A DNA stretch of 64,000 nucleotides from Erythrobacter crassostreae (GCF_019204045.1 NZ_JAGSPC010000001.1:1550001-1614000), one strand, 5' to 3'. Numbered from the stretch's first letter, positions 36,770 to 46,028 are shown. Program-made: numbers and translations. The notes: generated by a model not told the origin, from the letters alone.

Positions 36770-37891
36770 GTGAAAATTGCTGTCCTGAAAGAACGCGCAG
36801 CCGGGGAAACCCGGGTTGCCGCATCGCCTGAAACGGTCAAGAAATTCATCGCCTTGGGCAATGAATTTGCAGTTGAGGCGGGGGCAGGGGCATCCGCAGC
36901 GATCACTGACGAAGCCTATGCAGAGGCCGGCGCGAGCGTCGCCGATGCCAAAGCGGTGGTGAAGGACGCAGACATTGTTCTGGGCATTCAAGCACCTGAA
37001 GTTACGCTGTTAAAAGGCGCGGCAAAAGGCGCGTGGGTCGCGGCTTTGTTCGATCCGTTCAGCAAGAAAGACCTTGTCGAGGCATACGCGAAGGCGGGCT
37101 TTGAGGCGCTTTCGATGGAATTCATGCCGCGCATCACCCGCGCGCAATCGATGGATGTGCTTTCGAGCCAATCCAACCTTTCCGGCTACAAATCGGTGAT
37201 CCATTCGGCTGACGTATATGGCCGCGCGTTCCCGATGATGATGACGGCGGCGGGCACAGTGCAAGCTGCGCGCTGCTTTATCATGGGTGTCGGTGTAGCC
37301 GGGCTTCAGGCGATTGCCACAGCCAAACGCCTCGGCGCTCAGGTTTCCGCGACCGACGTGCGCTCCGCCACGAAAGAACAAATTCAAAGCCTCGGCGCAA
37401 AAGCGATCTTCGTTGAAGATGTCGCTGGCATCGAAGGCGAAGGTTCTGGCGGTTATGCCACCGAAATGAGCGACGAATACAAAGCCGCTCAGGCTAAGCT
37501 GGTTTCCGAACACATCGCAAAACAGGACATCGTGATCACGACCGCTCTGATCCCGGGCCGCGCTGCGCCGGTTCTCATCACCGACGCACAAATCGCTACG
37601 ATGAAAGAAGGCAGTGTGATCTTTGATCTTGCAACAGCGCAAGGCGGCAATGTCGAAGGATCAAAGCCGGATGAGGTAGTCGTAAAGCACGGCGTCAAAA
37701 TCATCGGCTACGCCAACACACCGGCGCATCTCGCAGCAGACGCATCGGCGCTGTTCGCGCGCAATCACTTCAACTTCCTCAGTGCGTTTTGGGACAAGGA
37801 AGCAGGCAAGCCTGAACTCGATGACGAGATCGGCGATGCCGTGCGCCTGACCAAGAATGGTGCGGTTGTGAACGAGAGGTTGAACGGATGA
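36770..37891 (+). CDS. pntAA: NAD(P) transhydrogenase subunit alpha, part 1
   Basis: A 373-residue soluble NAD(H)-binding domain I of the proton-translocating transhydrogenase. It shows MKIAVLKERAAGETRVAASP, the glycine-rich FIMGVGVAGLQAIATAKRLG, and EMSDEYKAAQAKLV. The enzyme transfers hydride between NAD(H) and NADP(H), coupled to proton movement. The gene is of the split type: alpha 1, alpha 2 and beta are separate. Start GTG at 36770. The stop overlaps the next gene by ATGA. Confidence 0.94.
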   Translation: MKIAVLKERAAGETRVAASPETVKKFIALGNEFAVEAGAGASAAITDEAYAEAGASVADAKAVVKDADIVLGIQAPEVTLLKGAAKGAWVAALFDPFSKKDLVEAYAKAGFEALSMEFMPRITRAQSMDVLSSQSNLSGYKSVIHSADVYGRAFPMMMTAAGTVQAARCFIMGVGVAGLQAIATAKRLGAQVSATDVRSATKEQIQSLGAKAIFVEDVAGIEGEGSGGYATEMSDEYKAAQAKLVSEHIAKQDIVITTALIPGRAAPVLITDAQIATMKEGSVIFDLATAQGGNVEGSKPDEVVVKHGVKIIGYANTPAHLAADASALFARNHFNFLSAFWDKEAGKPELDDEIGDAVRLTKNGAVVNERLNG

Positions 37892-38319
37892 GGGCGCTCT
37901 CGGCGACCTGTTTCTTTGCAGCCTTGACGATGACCGTGCCTGCCCACGCGCATGTCGGCAGCGGTTACTTGGATTACCCGTATTCGCTTGAAGACATTCG
38001 GGCCGGCGCACAGCTTCGCGCTGAAGCAGCAATCGTGGTCCCGATCGTCTTTGGCCCTTGCGGTCATTCCCCGGCGATGGATCCGGTGCTCGACCGCTAC
38101 GCTGAGTTTGTCGAGAGTTTGACTGAGATACGTCAGAAAATCGATCTGGATATCGCGTTGGCGGACTATAACTATCAGATGTCGCTTGTAGATATCGCGT
38201 GCCCCGAACCCGAAGCTCCCGAGACGCTGGAACGAGAGAAACTCCAAATCTCTGTTGCCGACAGTGTGCTCGATAGAATGGATGCGCTCGTTGAGCGGCA
38301 AACCGGACAGGAACAATAA
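37888..38319 (+). CDS. Hypothetical exported protein inside the pnt operon
   Basis: A 143-residue protein with a signal peptide (MRALSATCFFAALTMTVPAHA). The mature part has Cys in FGPCGH and IACPEP that may form a disulfide, and a helical middle. No family recognised. It overlaps pntAA by ATGA and its TAA overlaps the ATG of pntAB, so it is translationally coupled within the operon. Its position between the two alpha-subunit genes is unusual and suggests a role linked to the complex, or a passenger gene. Confidence 0.8.
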   Translation: MRALSATCFFAALTMTVPAHAHVGSGYLDYPYSLEDIRAGAQLRAEAAIVVPIVFGPCGHSPAMDPVLDRYAEFVESLTEIRQKIDLDIALADYNYQMSLVDIACPEPEAPETLEREKLQISVADSVLDRMDALVERQTGQEQ

Positions 38320-38600
38320 TGGACTTTATCTCAATCCTATCCATTTTCGTGCTGGCGTGTTTCGTCGGCTATTATGTGGTCTGGTCGGTTACGCCCGCGC
38401 TGCACACGCCTTTGATGGCGGTGACCAACGCGATTTCTTCGGTGATTATCGTTGGCGCGCTGATCGCGGCGGCTGAGGCCGATAGCGATATTGCCAAATA
38501 TCTCGGCCTGTTCGGTGTTGTGCTCGCCAGTGTGAACATTTTCGGCGGGTTCGCCGTGACGGAGCGGATGCTCGCCATGTACAAGAAAAAGGAGAAGTAA
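38319..38600 (+). CDS. pntAB: NAD(P) transhydrogenase subunit alpha, part 2
   Basis: A 93-residue membrane protein forming the first part of domain II. Three helices are visible; FVGYYVVWSVTPALHTPLMA and VTNAISSVIIVGALIAA are the family's conserved segments. It provides part of the proton path. The start codon overlaps the stop of the inserted exported-protein gene (TAATG). Confidence 0.94.
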   Translation: MDFISILSIFVLACFVGYYVVWSVTPALHTPLMAVTNAISSVIIVGALIAAAEADSDIAKYLGLFGVVLASVNIFGGFAVTERMLAMYKKKEK

Positions 38601-38603
38601 GAG

Positions 38604-40061
38604 ATGACCTTCTCCATCCTTGCAGGCGCCGCGGACGCCGCCACCGGAACACCCGCATGGGCGATGCTCGCCTATCTCGTATCGGGCGTATTTTTCATCC
38701 TCGCGCTCCGCGGGCTTTCCTCGCCAGCGACCAGCCGCGCGGGCAACCGCAACGGCATCATCGGTATGCTGATCGCGGTCGCCACGACCCTGATCACGCA
38801 TGATATCGCCAACATTGTAGAGATCGCGATTGCCATCTTTATCGGTGCGCTCATCGGGGTAACGGTCGCGCGCAAAATCGCGATGACATCCATGCCAGAA
38901 CTGGTCGCGGGGTTTCACTCGCTGGTCGGTCTGGCCGCCGTTGTCGTGGGCCTCGCCGCGTGGCTTGATCCGGCCAGCTTCGGCATCACGGATCCGGACA
39001 ATCAGATCTTTATGGTCAGCCGGATTGAGCTGGGCCTGGGCATCGCGATTGGTGCGATCACGTTCTCCGGCTCGATCATCGCCTTCCTGAAATTGTCGGG
39101 CAAAATGAGCGGATCGCCGATCCTCTTGCCGATGCGCCACGTCATCAATCTGGGCACACTTACCGCTATCCTCGCGATGATCGGTATTTACGCTGTGTCG
39201 CCAGATGGCGGTGCGGGTGAAGGATACCTAATCATTGGTATCACAGTGCTCGCTTTCATCATCGGTTTCCTGCTGATCATCCCGATTGGCGGCGCGGATA
39301 TGCCGGTCGTTGTTTCGATGCTGAATTCGTATTCGGGTTGGGCTGCGGCGGCGATGGGTTTCACGCTCGGCAACAGCGCGATGATCATCACAGGCGCTCT
39401 TGTCGGTTCGTCCGGCGCGATCCTGTCTTACATCATGTGCAAGGCCATGAACCGCAGCTTCATCAGCGTGATTGCAGGCGGCTTTGGCGCGGATGCAGGC
39501 GGAGCCGGAGACGGCGAAGCACGTGAACAGCGCCCCTACAAGCAAGGCAGCGCAGACGATGCGGCCTTTATGTTGGAACAGGCGGAAAAGGTCATCATCA
39601 TTCCGGGCTACGGCATGGCGGTGGCTCAGGCACAGCATGCTTTGCGCGAAATGGCCGATTTGCTCGAAGCCAAAGGTGTCGAAGTCAAATACGCCATCCA
39701 CCCGGTTGCAGGACGCATGCCGGGGCATATGAACGTGCTGCTTGCCGAAGCCAGCGTTGAATATGACAAAGTGTTTGAGCTGGAGGATATCAACTCCGAA
39801 TTCGCTCAGGCCGATGTCGCCTTCATCATCGGCGCGAACGACGTGGTGAACCCTGCGGCGAAGACAGACAAATCCTCACCGATCTACGGCATGCCCGTGT
39901 TCGACGTGGACAAGGCCAAGCAGGTGTTCTTCATCAAACGTTCGATGGGCGGCGTCGGCTATGCCGGTGTCGACAATGATGTGTTCTATATGGACCAGAC
40001 GATGATGCTGCTGTCCGATGCCAAGAAGATGGTTGAAGAGATCAACAAGGCGCTGGATTAA
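38604..40061 (+). CDS. pntB: NAD(P) transhydrogenase subunit beta
   Basis: A 485-residue subunit with about nine membrane helices (to about residue 280) and a soluble NADP(H)-binding domain III. Signatures are GYGMAVAQAQHALREMADLL, HPVAGRMPGHMNVLLAEA, GANDVVNPAA and MPVFDVDKAKQVFFIKRSM. Three bases separate it from pntAB. Hydride transfer to NADP+ happens here. Confidence 0.95.
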   Translation: MTFSILAGAADAATGTPAWAMLAYLVSGVFFILALRGLSSPATSRAGNRNGIIGMLIAVATTLITHDIANIVEIAIAIFIGALIGVTVARKIAMTSMPELVAGFHSLVGLAAVVVGLAAWLDPASFGITDPDNQIFMVSRIELGLGIAIGAITFSGSIIAFLKLSGKMSGSPILLPMRHVINLGTLTAILAMIGIYAVSPDGGAGEGYLIIGITVLAFIIGFLLIIPIGGADMPVVVSMLNSYSGWAAAAMGFTLGNSAMIITGALVGSSGAILSYIMCKAMNRSFISVIAGGFGADAGGAGDGEAREQRPYKQGSADDAAFMLEQAEKVIIIPGYGMAVAQAQHALREMADLLEAKGVEVKYAIHPVAGRMPGHMNVLLAEASVEYDKVFELEDINSEFAQADVAFIIGANDVVNPAAKTDKSSPIYGMPVFDVDKAKQVFFIKRSMGGVGYAGVDNDVFYMDQTMMLLSDAKKMVEEINKALD

Positions 40062-40068
40062 GAGACCT

Positions 40069-40461
40069 ATGGCTGAAGCGACAAAGACACACCCCGTGCG
40101 TTTGACCGTTATCCTTTTGGCGATTGTCCTTATCGCTGTTGGTGCTTGGTTTACATTCCGCGATGGCGGATGGCTGAATCAGGTGACGGAAGACCGGGTC
40201 GAGGATGCTTTGATTATCAACGGTGTTCCTTTGCCCATTGCCGAATGCATGGCCCCAAAACTGACCGAGCGGCTGTCTATCGGACAGCTGCGCTCGCTCG
40301 AGAAACTCGCCCCAGCTGAGGGCGAAGAGAGCGTGCCGACCAGCCTTTCGGGTGCGCTTGACCGGCTCAACCGCATTGAAGACGCCGAAGCCGTAAAGCA
40401 GCTTGCGGTTGTCGGTGCGCGGTGCGGTTCTGAGAGCCTGCTGCGCGGGCTTTCATTGTAA
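40069..40461 (+). CDS. Hypothetical membrane-anchored protein
   Basis: A 130-residue protein with one N-terminal helix (LTVILLAIVLIAVGAWFTF) and a periplasmic helical region with Cys in IAECMAPK and GARCGS. No family recognised. It starts 8 bases after pntB and is probably the last gene of the pnt transcript. AAGAGA precedes the ATG at 40069. Confidence 0.7.
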   Translation: MAEATKTHPVRLTVILLAIVLIAVGAWFTFRDGGWLNQVTEDRVEDALIINGVPLPIAECMAPKLTERLSIGQLRSLEKLAPAEGEESVPTSLSGALDRLNRIEDAEAVKQLAVVGARCGSESLLRGLSL

Positions 40462-40536
40462 CGACGTAGCGCTGCAGGGCACTTGCCAATTCCCATGCCT
40501 TTGCGCAGAGTGCGCGCGAGGGATGGGAGACTTCAT

Positions 40537-41727
40537 ATGATCAGAATGACCGTAGCCGCGTTGGCGTTTTGCAGCGCCGCGCCAATTCTTGCCGAGACGC
40601 ACACCGTATCAGCCGGCGAAGGCGCGCAGGAGCGACTGCAAGAGGCGCTGATCCTTGCCGAGCCGGGCGATGAGGTCGTCCTCGAAGCGGGACGCTACAC
40701 TCTCACCGACGGGCTAAGCCTGGATGTTGACGGCGTGACATTGCGCGGCGCGGGCATGGATGCCTCGATCCTTGATTTCACCGATCAGGCTGGATCGGGT
40801 GAAGGGCTGCTGGTTACTTCTGACAACGTCACGTTGCGTGATTTCGCGGTTGAGAATGCCAAGGGTGACGGGATCAAATCCAAAGGCGCTGACCAGATCG
40901 TTTATCACGCATTGCGGGTCGAATGGACCAATGGTCCGGACGCGAGCAATGGTGCCTATGGCATCTATCCGGTCGAGGCATCGAACATTCTCGTGCAGGA
41001 CAGTTACGTGCGCGGTGCATCCGACGCGGGTATCTATGTGGGTCAATCAGAGAACATCGTCGTGCGCCGCAACCGCGTGGTTGAAAACGTCGCCGGGATT
41101 GAGATTGAGAACAGCAACCATGCAGAGGTGACGGAAAACCTCGCGACCAAGAACACCGGCGGCATTCTGGTTTTCGATTTGCCCGGCTTGCCCAAAGTCG
41201 GCGGCGGGGATGTGCTGGTTGCTCGCAATGCGGTGATCGACAACAACACCGATAACTTCGCGCCAGAGGGCAATATCGTTGCCAGCGTGCCCGCGGGAAC
41301 CGGCGTGATGGTAATGGCAAACACACGGGTACAGGTGCTGGAAAACGCTCTGGTCAACAACTCAACCTCGCATGTCATGTTGATCGCTTATAGCCAGCCC
41401 TATGACGATGATCGCTATCAACCGCGCCCGGTGCAGGTTGAATTGCGCGACAACATTTATGGTTCCGGCGGCAATGCCCCCGATTTTGCCGGCGGAGACA
41501 TGATCGCCGCTGCGATGGGCGGTTCCTTGCCGCCGGTCCTGACCGATGGCCTCCATCAAAACCTTGGCAGAAATGATCAGGTGCCCATTCTGACCCTTGG
41601 CTTGACCAAAGTGGGGCAACCCTTTGCTGAAGCGCAGCCCAGTCTGCTGCGGCCTGCTCCGATCACCTCAACATGGACAAATGATCCGGTTGTGCTGCCT
41701 GAAGAAATGGAAGCGCGTCTGAAGTGA
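40537..41727 (+). CDS. Exported parallel beta-helix repeat protein
   Basis: A 396-residue secreted protein; residues 1-19 are the signal peptide (MIRMTVAALAFCSAAP). The rest is a right-handed parallel beta-helix, with regular 20-25-residue coils such as NVTLRDFAVENAKGDGIKSK, YVRGASDAGIYVGQSENIVV and RRNRVVENVAGIEIENSNHA, as in carbohydrate-active or surface proteins. It fits TIGR03805, a family often found next to TIGR03806 diheme proteins, as here. Its stop overlaps the start of the cytochrome gene (GTGA). GGGAG precedes the ATG. Confidence 0.88.
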   Translation: MIRMTVAALAFCSAAPILAETHTVSAGEGAQERLQEALILAEPGDEVVLEAGRYTLTDGLSLDVDGVTLRGAGMDASILDFTDQAGSGEGLLVTSDNVTLRDFAVENAKGDGIKSKGADQIVYHALRVEWTNGPDASNGAYGIYPVEASNILVQDSYVRGASDAGIYVGQSENIVVRRNRVVENVAGIEIENSNHAEVTENLATKNTGGILVFDLPGLPKVGGGDVLVARNAVIDNNTDNFAPEGNIVASVPAGTGVMVMANTRVQVLENALVNNSTSHVMLIAYSQPYDDDRYQPRPVQVELRDNIYGSGGNAPDFAGGDMIAAAMGGSLPPVLTDGLHQNLGRNDQVPILTLGLTKVGQPFAEAQPSLLRPAPITSTWTNDPVVLPEEMEARLK

Positions 41728-42743
41728 AAAAATCGCTGCTGATCTTTGTAGCTGCGGCGGCTGCGCTGGCTGGTTCGATTACTGTCAATGCCACAGTGAT
41801 CGATGAGCCTGCTGTCAATGATGCGGCCATTTTGGAAGGCATGCCGCGTACTCTTTCGGAATTCCGTTTCTTTACGGACGGGATGATCCATCATCCCAAT
41901 TATCAGGTCACTGGATATGAGTTGAACACGCCGCTTTACTCAGATGGCGCGGACAAATTGCGGTTCGTCTACCTGCCGGAAGGGACAGTGCTGATGGGCG
42001 AAGGTGGGGGCCTGCTCAAATTCCCCGTTGGAAGCGCGATTATCAAGACCTTCGCGTTTGGTGAGGGCGAAGATCGCCGTCTGATCGAAACGCGTGTTCT
42101 CCTCCACCGGACAACCGGATGGGTCGCGCTGCCATACCGGTGGAATGAGGATCAGACCGATGCAAAGCTGGCATTGGCGGGCGCGCGCATCCCAATGACG
42201 CGGCCTGATGGCGAAGAGATTAGCTACCGCATTCCGAACAAGAACCAGTGCAAGACCTGCCACAGCAAAGACGGTGAAGTCATTCCGATCGGACCGAAGG
42301 CGCGCAACCTGCCAAGCGAATGGCTGGCGCAGATGGTTGATACGGGGCACTTATCGGCGGTGCCGAGCGGTAGCGACGTGCTACCACACTGGACCGACCG
42401 TGAAGGCGCCGAAACGGCTGATTTGGCCCGCGCTTATCTGGATGTGAATTGCGCGCATTGCCACCAACCGGGAGGCGGGGCGTCCAATTCGGGTCTCGAT
42501 CTGCGCTGGGAACAGTATGATCAGACAAAGCTGGGCATTCGCAAACCGCCAGTCGCCGCCGGACGCGGGGCGGGCGGACATGCGGTTTCGATCGCGCCCG
42601 GAGATCCCGACGCGTCTATTCTGGTTTACCGAATGAGCTCGACCGAAGCGGGGGTCGCAATGCCTGAATTGGGCCGCTCTACCAATGATCCGGACGGGAT
42701 TGCGGTGGTCCGCAAATGGATTGAGGAAATGCCTGCATCATGA
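41724..42743 (+). CDS. SO2930/HNE_0200 family diheme c-type cytochrome
   Basis: A 339-residue exported protein with signal peptide and two c-type heme sites, CKTCH near residue 177 and CAHCH near residue 246. The N-terminal half has the conserved GYELNTPLYSDGADKLRFVY, and the rest fits family TIGR03806. It is probably a periplasmic electron carrier or enzyme of unknown substrate. The GTG start overlaps the beta-helix gene and the stop overlaps the hydrolase gene (ATGA). Confidence 0.9.
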   Translation: MKKSLLIFVAAAAALAGSITVNATVIDEPAVNDAAILEGMPRTLSEFRFFTDGMIHHPNYQVTGYELNTPLYSDGADKLRFVYLPEGTVLMGEGGGLLKFPVGSAIIKTFAFGEGEDRRLIETRVLLHRTTGWVALPYRWNEDQTDAKLALAGARIPMTRPDGEEISYRIPNKNQCKTCHSKDGEVIPIGPKARNLPSEWLAQMVDTGHLSAVPSGSDVLPHWTDREGAETADLARAYLDVNCAHCHQPGGGASNSGLDLRWEQYDQTKLGIRKPPVAAGRGAGGHAVSIAPGDPDASILVYRMSSTEAGVAMPELGRSTNDPDGIAVVRKWIEEMPAS

Positions 42744-43708
42744 AATGGCTCGTTCGAATTCTCGCAGTGCTTGCCGCGCTGCTTGTCATTCTGTTTTTCA
42801 TCTTCCGCACGCCGGATACGGATGCCGCGGAAATGCGCGCGAAGTATGGCGGCGAACCCTCGCAGTTTGTTGCAATCGGCGATGGTGTAACAGTGCATCT
42901 TCGCGATGAAGGGCCTCGCGATGCCCCTGTCATCATGCTGCTGCACGGCTCCAATTCAGACCTGCACACATGGGATGAATGGGCCGCTGACCTATCGGAG
43001 ACTTACCGCGTCGTCCGGTTCGATCAGGTCGGCCACGGCCTTACCGGACCCGATACGAGCGCGGACTACATCCGAGCGAATTATGTCGCGGACATCCGCG
43101 AGGTGGCCGATGCTTTAGGGATCGAGAAGTTCGTCCTTGGCGGCAATTCAATGGGCGGCAAACATGCGCTCACTTTTGCTGTGACTTATCCCGACCGGCT
43201 GACCGGGCTGGTGCTGGTTGATGCAAGCGGCGGCCCGATGCCAAGGGAAGAAAAGGACGACGACGATAGCGGCAATATCGGTTTCACCATCGCAATGACG
43301 CCCGGCATCAACAAAATCGCCGAGCAGATCACTCCGCGCAGTCTGATTGCGCAAAGTCTTGATCAATCTGTCTCGATCAAATCGGTCGTCGATGACGCGA
43401 TGATTGATCGGTATTGGGAATTGCTGCGCTATCCCGGAAATAGGGCGGCTACGATGGCCCGTTTTGGCGTCGAATATGAACCGCTGACCGAAGCTGAAAT
43501 CGCGGGTGTTACGGTGCCCACATTGATCCAATGGGGGGATGAGGACCGCCTGATCCCGCTTTCTGCGGGCGAGTGGCTTGATGCAACAATGCCAAGCAGC
43601 AGGCTTATTGTTTACCAGGGGATCGGACACCTTCCCCAAAAAGAACATCCCGACCAAACAGCGGCAGATGTGAGAGAGTGGCTCGCTGCCATGGAGCCTG
43701 CGGCTTAG
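42740..43708 (+). CDS. Alpha/beta hydrolase, membrane-anchored
   Basis: A 322-residue hydrolase with an N-terminal hydrophobic anchor (residues 5-22, VRILAVLAALLVILFFIF). The core has the oxyanion HGSNSD, the nucleophile elbow GGNSMGGKHA, an Asp in WGDEDRLIP and a His in GIGHLPQKEH. Substrate is unknown; the neighbours suggest a shared periplasmic pathway with the beta-helix and diheme proteins. Coupled to the cytochrome by ATGA. Confidence 0.88.
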   Translation: MKWLVRILAVLAALLVILFFIFRTPDTDAAEMRAKYGGEPSQFVAIGDGVTVHLRDEGPRDAPVIMLLHGSNSDLHTWDEWAADLSETYRVVRFDQVGHGLTGPDTSADYIRANYVADIREVADALGIEKFVLGGNSMGGKHALTFAVTYPDRLTGLVLVDASGGPMPREEKDDDDSGNIGFTIAMTPGINKIAEQITPRSLIAQSLDQSVSIKSVVDDAMIDRYWELLRYPGNRAATMARFGVEYEPLTEAEIAGVTVPTLIQWGDEDRLIPLSAGEWLDATMPSSRLIVYQGIGHLPQKEHPDQTAADVREWLAAMEPAA

Positions 43709-43804
43709 ACCTCTTCGAAACTTTGGTGCTGCGGCCTATAGACGGCATGCGCGCTTCGCCGCTAAGTCCGTGATCTGAAGACCTCGGGACTTAAGGAAGC
43801 ATAT

Positions 43805-44509
43805 TTGCGCAAACTTGGAATTATCGGCGGCATGAGCTGGGTGTCGACCGGTATTTATTACGAGCGGATCAATCGGATCATTCAAAAACGCGCAGCACCC
43901 ATGGCGAGCGCGCCATTGCTGATTGAAAGTGTCGATTTTTGCCAGCTCTATGCGCTTCGTGAAGAGCAAGACTGGAACCGTGCATCCGAAGTTCTATCGG
44001 AGAGCGCAAAGCGGCTCGAAGGTGCAGGTGCAGAAGCCCTGCTTATCGGCGCGAATTCAATGCACAAGGTCTATGATGATGTGGCCGAGGCAGTGGATAT
44101 TCCGATCCTGCATATCGCCGATCAGGTTGCCCTTTCGATTAAGCAGGCCGGACATAAACGGGCTGCACTTATCGGCACGCGCAATGTTATGACGGAGAGT
44201 TTCTATCGAAAGCGGCTGATCGCGCATGGCATCGAATTGATGCCGCCGGATATGGCCAATGTCGAAGCGCTGCACGGGATCATTTACGATGAGTTGATGC
44301 TGGGCAAGGCGACCCGCGATGCAGAGCGTAAGCTTAAGACGATAATCACGAACAAGGCGCAAGACGGGGCCGATGCTATAGTTTTGGCATGCACCGAACT
44401 TAACCTGGTGGTGGATGTGCATGCCAATGTGTTGCCGGTGTTCGATTCCACGCGAACGCACTGCGAGGCAGCGGCTGACTGGATTCTTGGGCAAAAGCAG
44501 GCTGACTAG
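43805..44509 (+). CDS. Aspartate/glutamate racemase family protein, atypical active site
   Basis: A 234-residue cofactor-independent racemase-fold protein. It begins MRKLGIIGGMSWVSTGIYY as in the family. The second catalytic Cys is present in VLACTELNLVV. The first site, usually Cys, or Thr in E. coli YgeA, is Ala in LLIGANSMHKVYDD. Two-base racemisation would lack one residue, so the enzyme may do one-sided chemistry or another reaction. TTG is the start, with AAGGAAGC before it. Confidence 0.85.
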   Translation: MRKLGIIGGMSWVSTGIYYERINRIIQKRAAPMASAPLLIESVDFCQLYALREEQDWNRASEVLSESAKRLEGAGAEALLIGANSMHKVYDDVAEAVDIPILHIADQVALSIKQAGHKRAALIGTRNVMTESFYRKRLIAHGIELMPPDMANVEALHGIIYDELMLGKATRDAERKLKTIITNKAQDGADAIVLACTELNLVVDVHANVLPVFDSTRTHCEAAADWILGQKQAD

Positions 44510-44840
44510 TCTGCGCGCACCAATTCGCGAACGTCTGTTCGTCCCAATGCTATACCGTGTTGCAACATTTTACTTTGTCCTGATGCATAGCTCGACTAAA
44601 GAGCTGGGTAAGGATTTGGCATTCTTCAATGTACAAAATCCGGGTCCTCGGGTCGCTAAGACAGAGGTCCTGGGGCCGTTTTCCACCCCCCCAATGCACC
44701 CGGAAGACGGCCCCATTCTCTTTTTCGCGAAAAACTGATCGACAATGATCTCGACAGGGCGAGCGCTGTCCACGGCAATCCCACTGGGTTGCTGATCTGT
44801 TCCCGTTGAGCGGCGAAGCATCGTCACCTAATCGGGTGGG
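44510..44840. other. Intergenic region upstream of dgt
   Basis: A 331-base gap holding no supported gene. It contains a TGTT-GC-AACA palindrome at 44558-44567, similar to one near 10150. On the minus strand GGGGCCGT and ACGGCCCC flank a 28-base loop at about 44672-44715. An 85-residue minus-strand reading (44570-44827) is open but shows no family features. Confidence 0.5.
44558..44567. promoter_or_regulatory. TGTT-GC-AACA palindrome
   Basis: A perfect ten-base palindrome followed by TTTTACTTTGT. The element near 10150 has the same outer bases and a similar right flank. A shared DNA-binding regulator is inferred from recurrence only. Confidence 0.3.
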
Positions 44841-46028
44841 GTGATAAACCGTGCACCCTACGCTGCTGACCCGCACAATCATGGCGGGCGTGAATTTCAG
44901 CCTCAACGGCGTGCGGGCGAAGTGCAAAGCGGCGGCGAGATGCGCGGCCCACGCAGCGACTTTCAGCGTGACCGTGACCGCATCATCCATTCGATGAGCT
45001 TTCGCCGGTTAAAGTCTAAAACGCAGGTGTTTATTGCCCCCGACGGGGATCACTACCGGACCCGCCTGACGCACAGTCTTGAAGTGGCGCAAATCGGCCG
45101 CGTTCTGGCGCGCACGCTGGGCCTTGATGAAGATCTGACAGAGGCGCTTTGCCTCGCGCATGATTTGGGTCATCCACCATTTGGCCATGCAGGAGAGGCG
45201 GCCCTGTCCGATGCGATGCAGCGGCACGGCGGCTTTTGCCACAACGCGCAGGCGCTGCGGACGGTGATGCGGATCGAGAATCCGTACCCTGCAAATGATG
45301 GCTTGAACCTGACATGGGATTTGCTTGAAGGCTTGGCCAAGCATAATGGTCCAGTGAATGCGCCGAATTGGGCGCTGGCGGAGCTTGATGCGGCGTTCCC
45401 GCTTGATCTGGGCAGCTACGCCTCGCTTGAGGCTCAAATCGCGGCTGTTTCCGATGATATCGCTTATGACAATCACGACATTGATGATGGGCTGCGTGCA
45501 GGCTTTCTTGATCTTGATGATTTGATGGAATCTCCATTCCTCCAAGACCAATGGCACGCGGTTGAAAAACGCTTTCCAAATGCTCCGCGAGATCGTTTGC
45601 TAAGGGAATTGGTGCGGGACCAGATCGGCTTGATGGTCAATGATGTGATCGAGCATACGGCAGAGCAAGTGAAAGGCATCGGGTCAGTCGAAGAGATACG
45701 CGGTGCCAATCGCCAGCTTGGCGGGTTCTCACCGGAAATGGCGCAGCATGAGCGGACGTTGAAGGCGTTCATGTACAAAAAGCTTTATTACCATCCCGAA
45801 CAAGTCAGCGCGGCAGAGCGTGCGCGTGATGTTATCGCGCGATTGTTCGCCGCGTATTCGCAAGACGCAAAGCTGATGCCCGCCGATTGGCAGGCGCGCC
45901 TTCCCGAACAAGACCCGCAGCGCGCCCGCGTTATCGCAGACTTTATTGCGGGCATGAGCGACCGGTTTGCCATGATGGCGTGCGAGCAGATTTACGGTGA
46001 ACGGCCACAGGGGCTTAGCAATGTCTAA
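44841..46028 (+). CDS. dgt: Deoxyguanosinetriphosphate triphosphohydrolase-like protein
   Basis: A 395-residue HD-domain dNTPase that splits dNTPs to nucleoside and triphosphate. HD metal ligands are visible in YRTRLTHSLEVAQIGR and LAHDLGHPPFGHAGE, and SMSFRRLKSKTQVF is the family N-terminal signature. GTG at 44841 is the start, after a GGGTGGG stretch. It overlaps the next gene by 8 bases. Confidence 0.92.
   Translation: MINRAPYAADPHNHGGREFQPQRRAGEVQSGGEMRGPRSDFQRDRDRIIHSMSFRRLKSKTQVFIAPDGDHYRTRLTHSLEVAQIGRVLARTLGLDEDLTEALCLAHDLGHPPFGHAGEAALSDAMQRHGGFCHNAQALRTVMRIENPYPANDGLNLTWDLLEGLAKHNGPVNAPNWALAELDAAFPLDLGSYASLEAQIAAVSDDIAYDNHDIDDGLRAGFLDLDDLMESPFLQDQWHAVEKRFPNAPRDRLLRELVRDQIGLMVNDVIEHTAEQVKGIGSVEEIRGANRQLGGFSPEMAQHERTLKAFMYKKLYYHPEQVSAAERARDVIARLFAAYSQDAKLMPADWQARLPEQDPQRARVIADFIAGMSDRFAMMACEQIYGERPQGLSNV

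Noticed and set aside
44415..44738. Plus-strand 107-residue frame and minus-strand 85-residue frame in the dgt gap
   Set aside because: The first overlaps the racemase end; neither shows a family signature. Kept only as a note in the gap entry.
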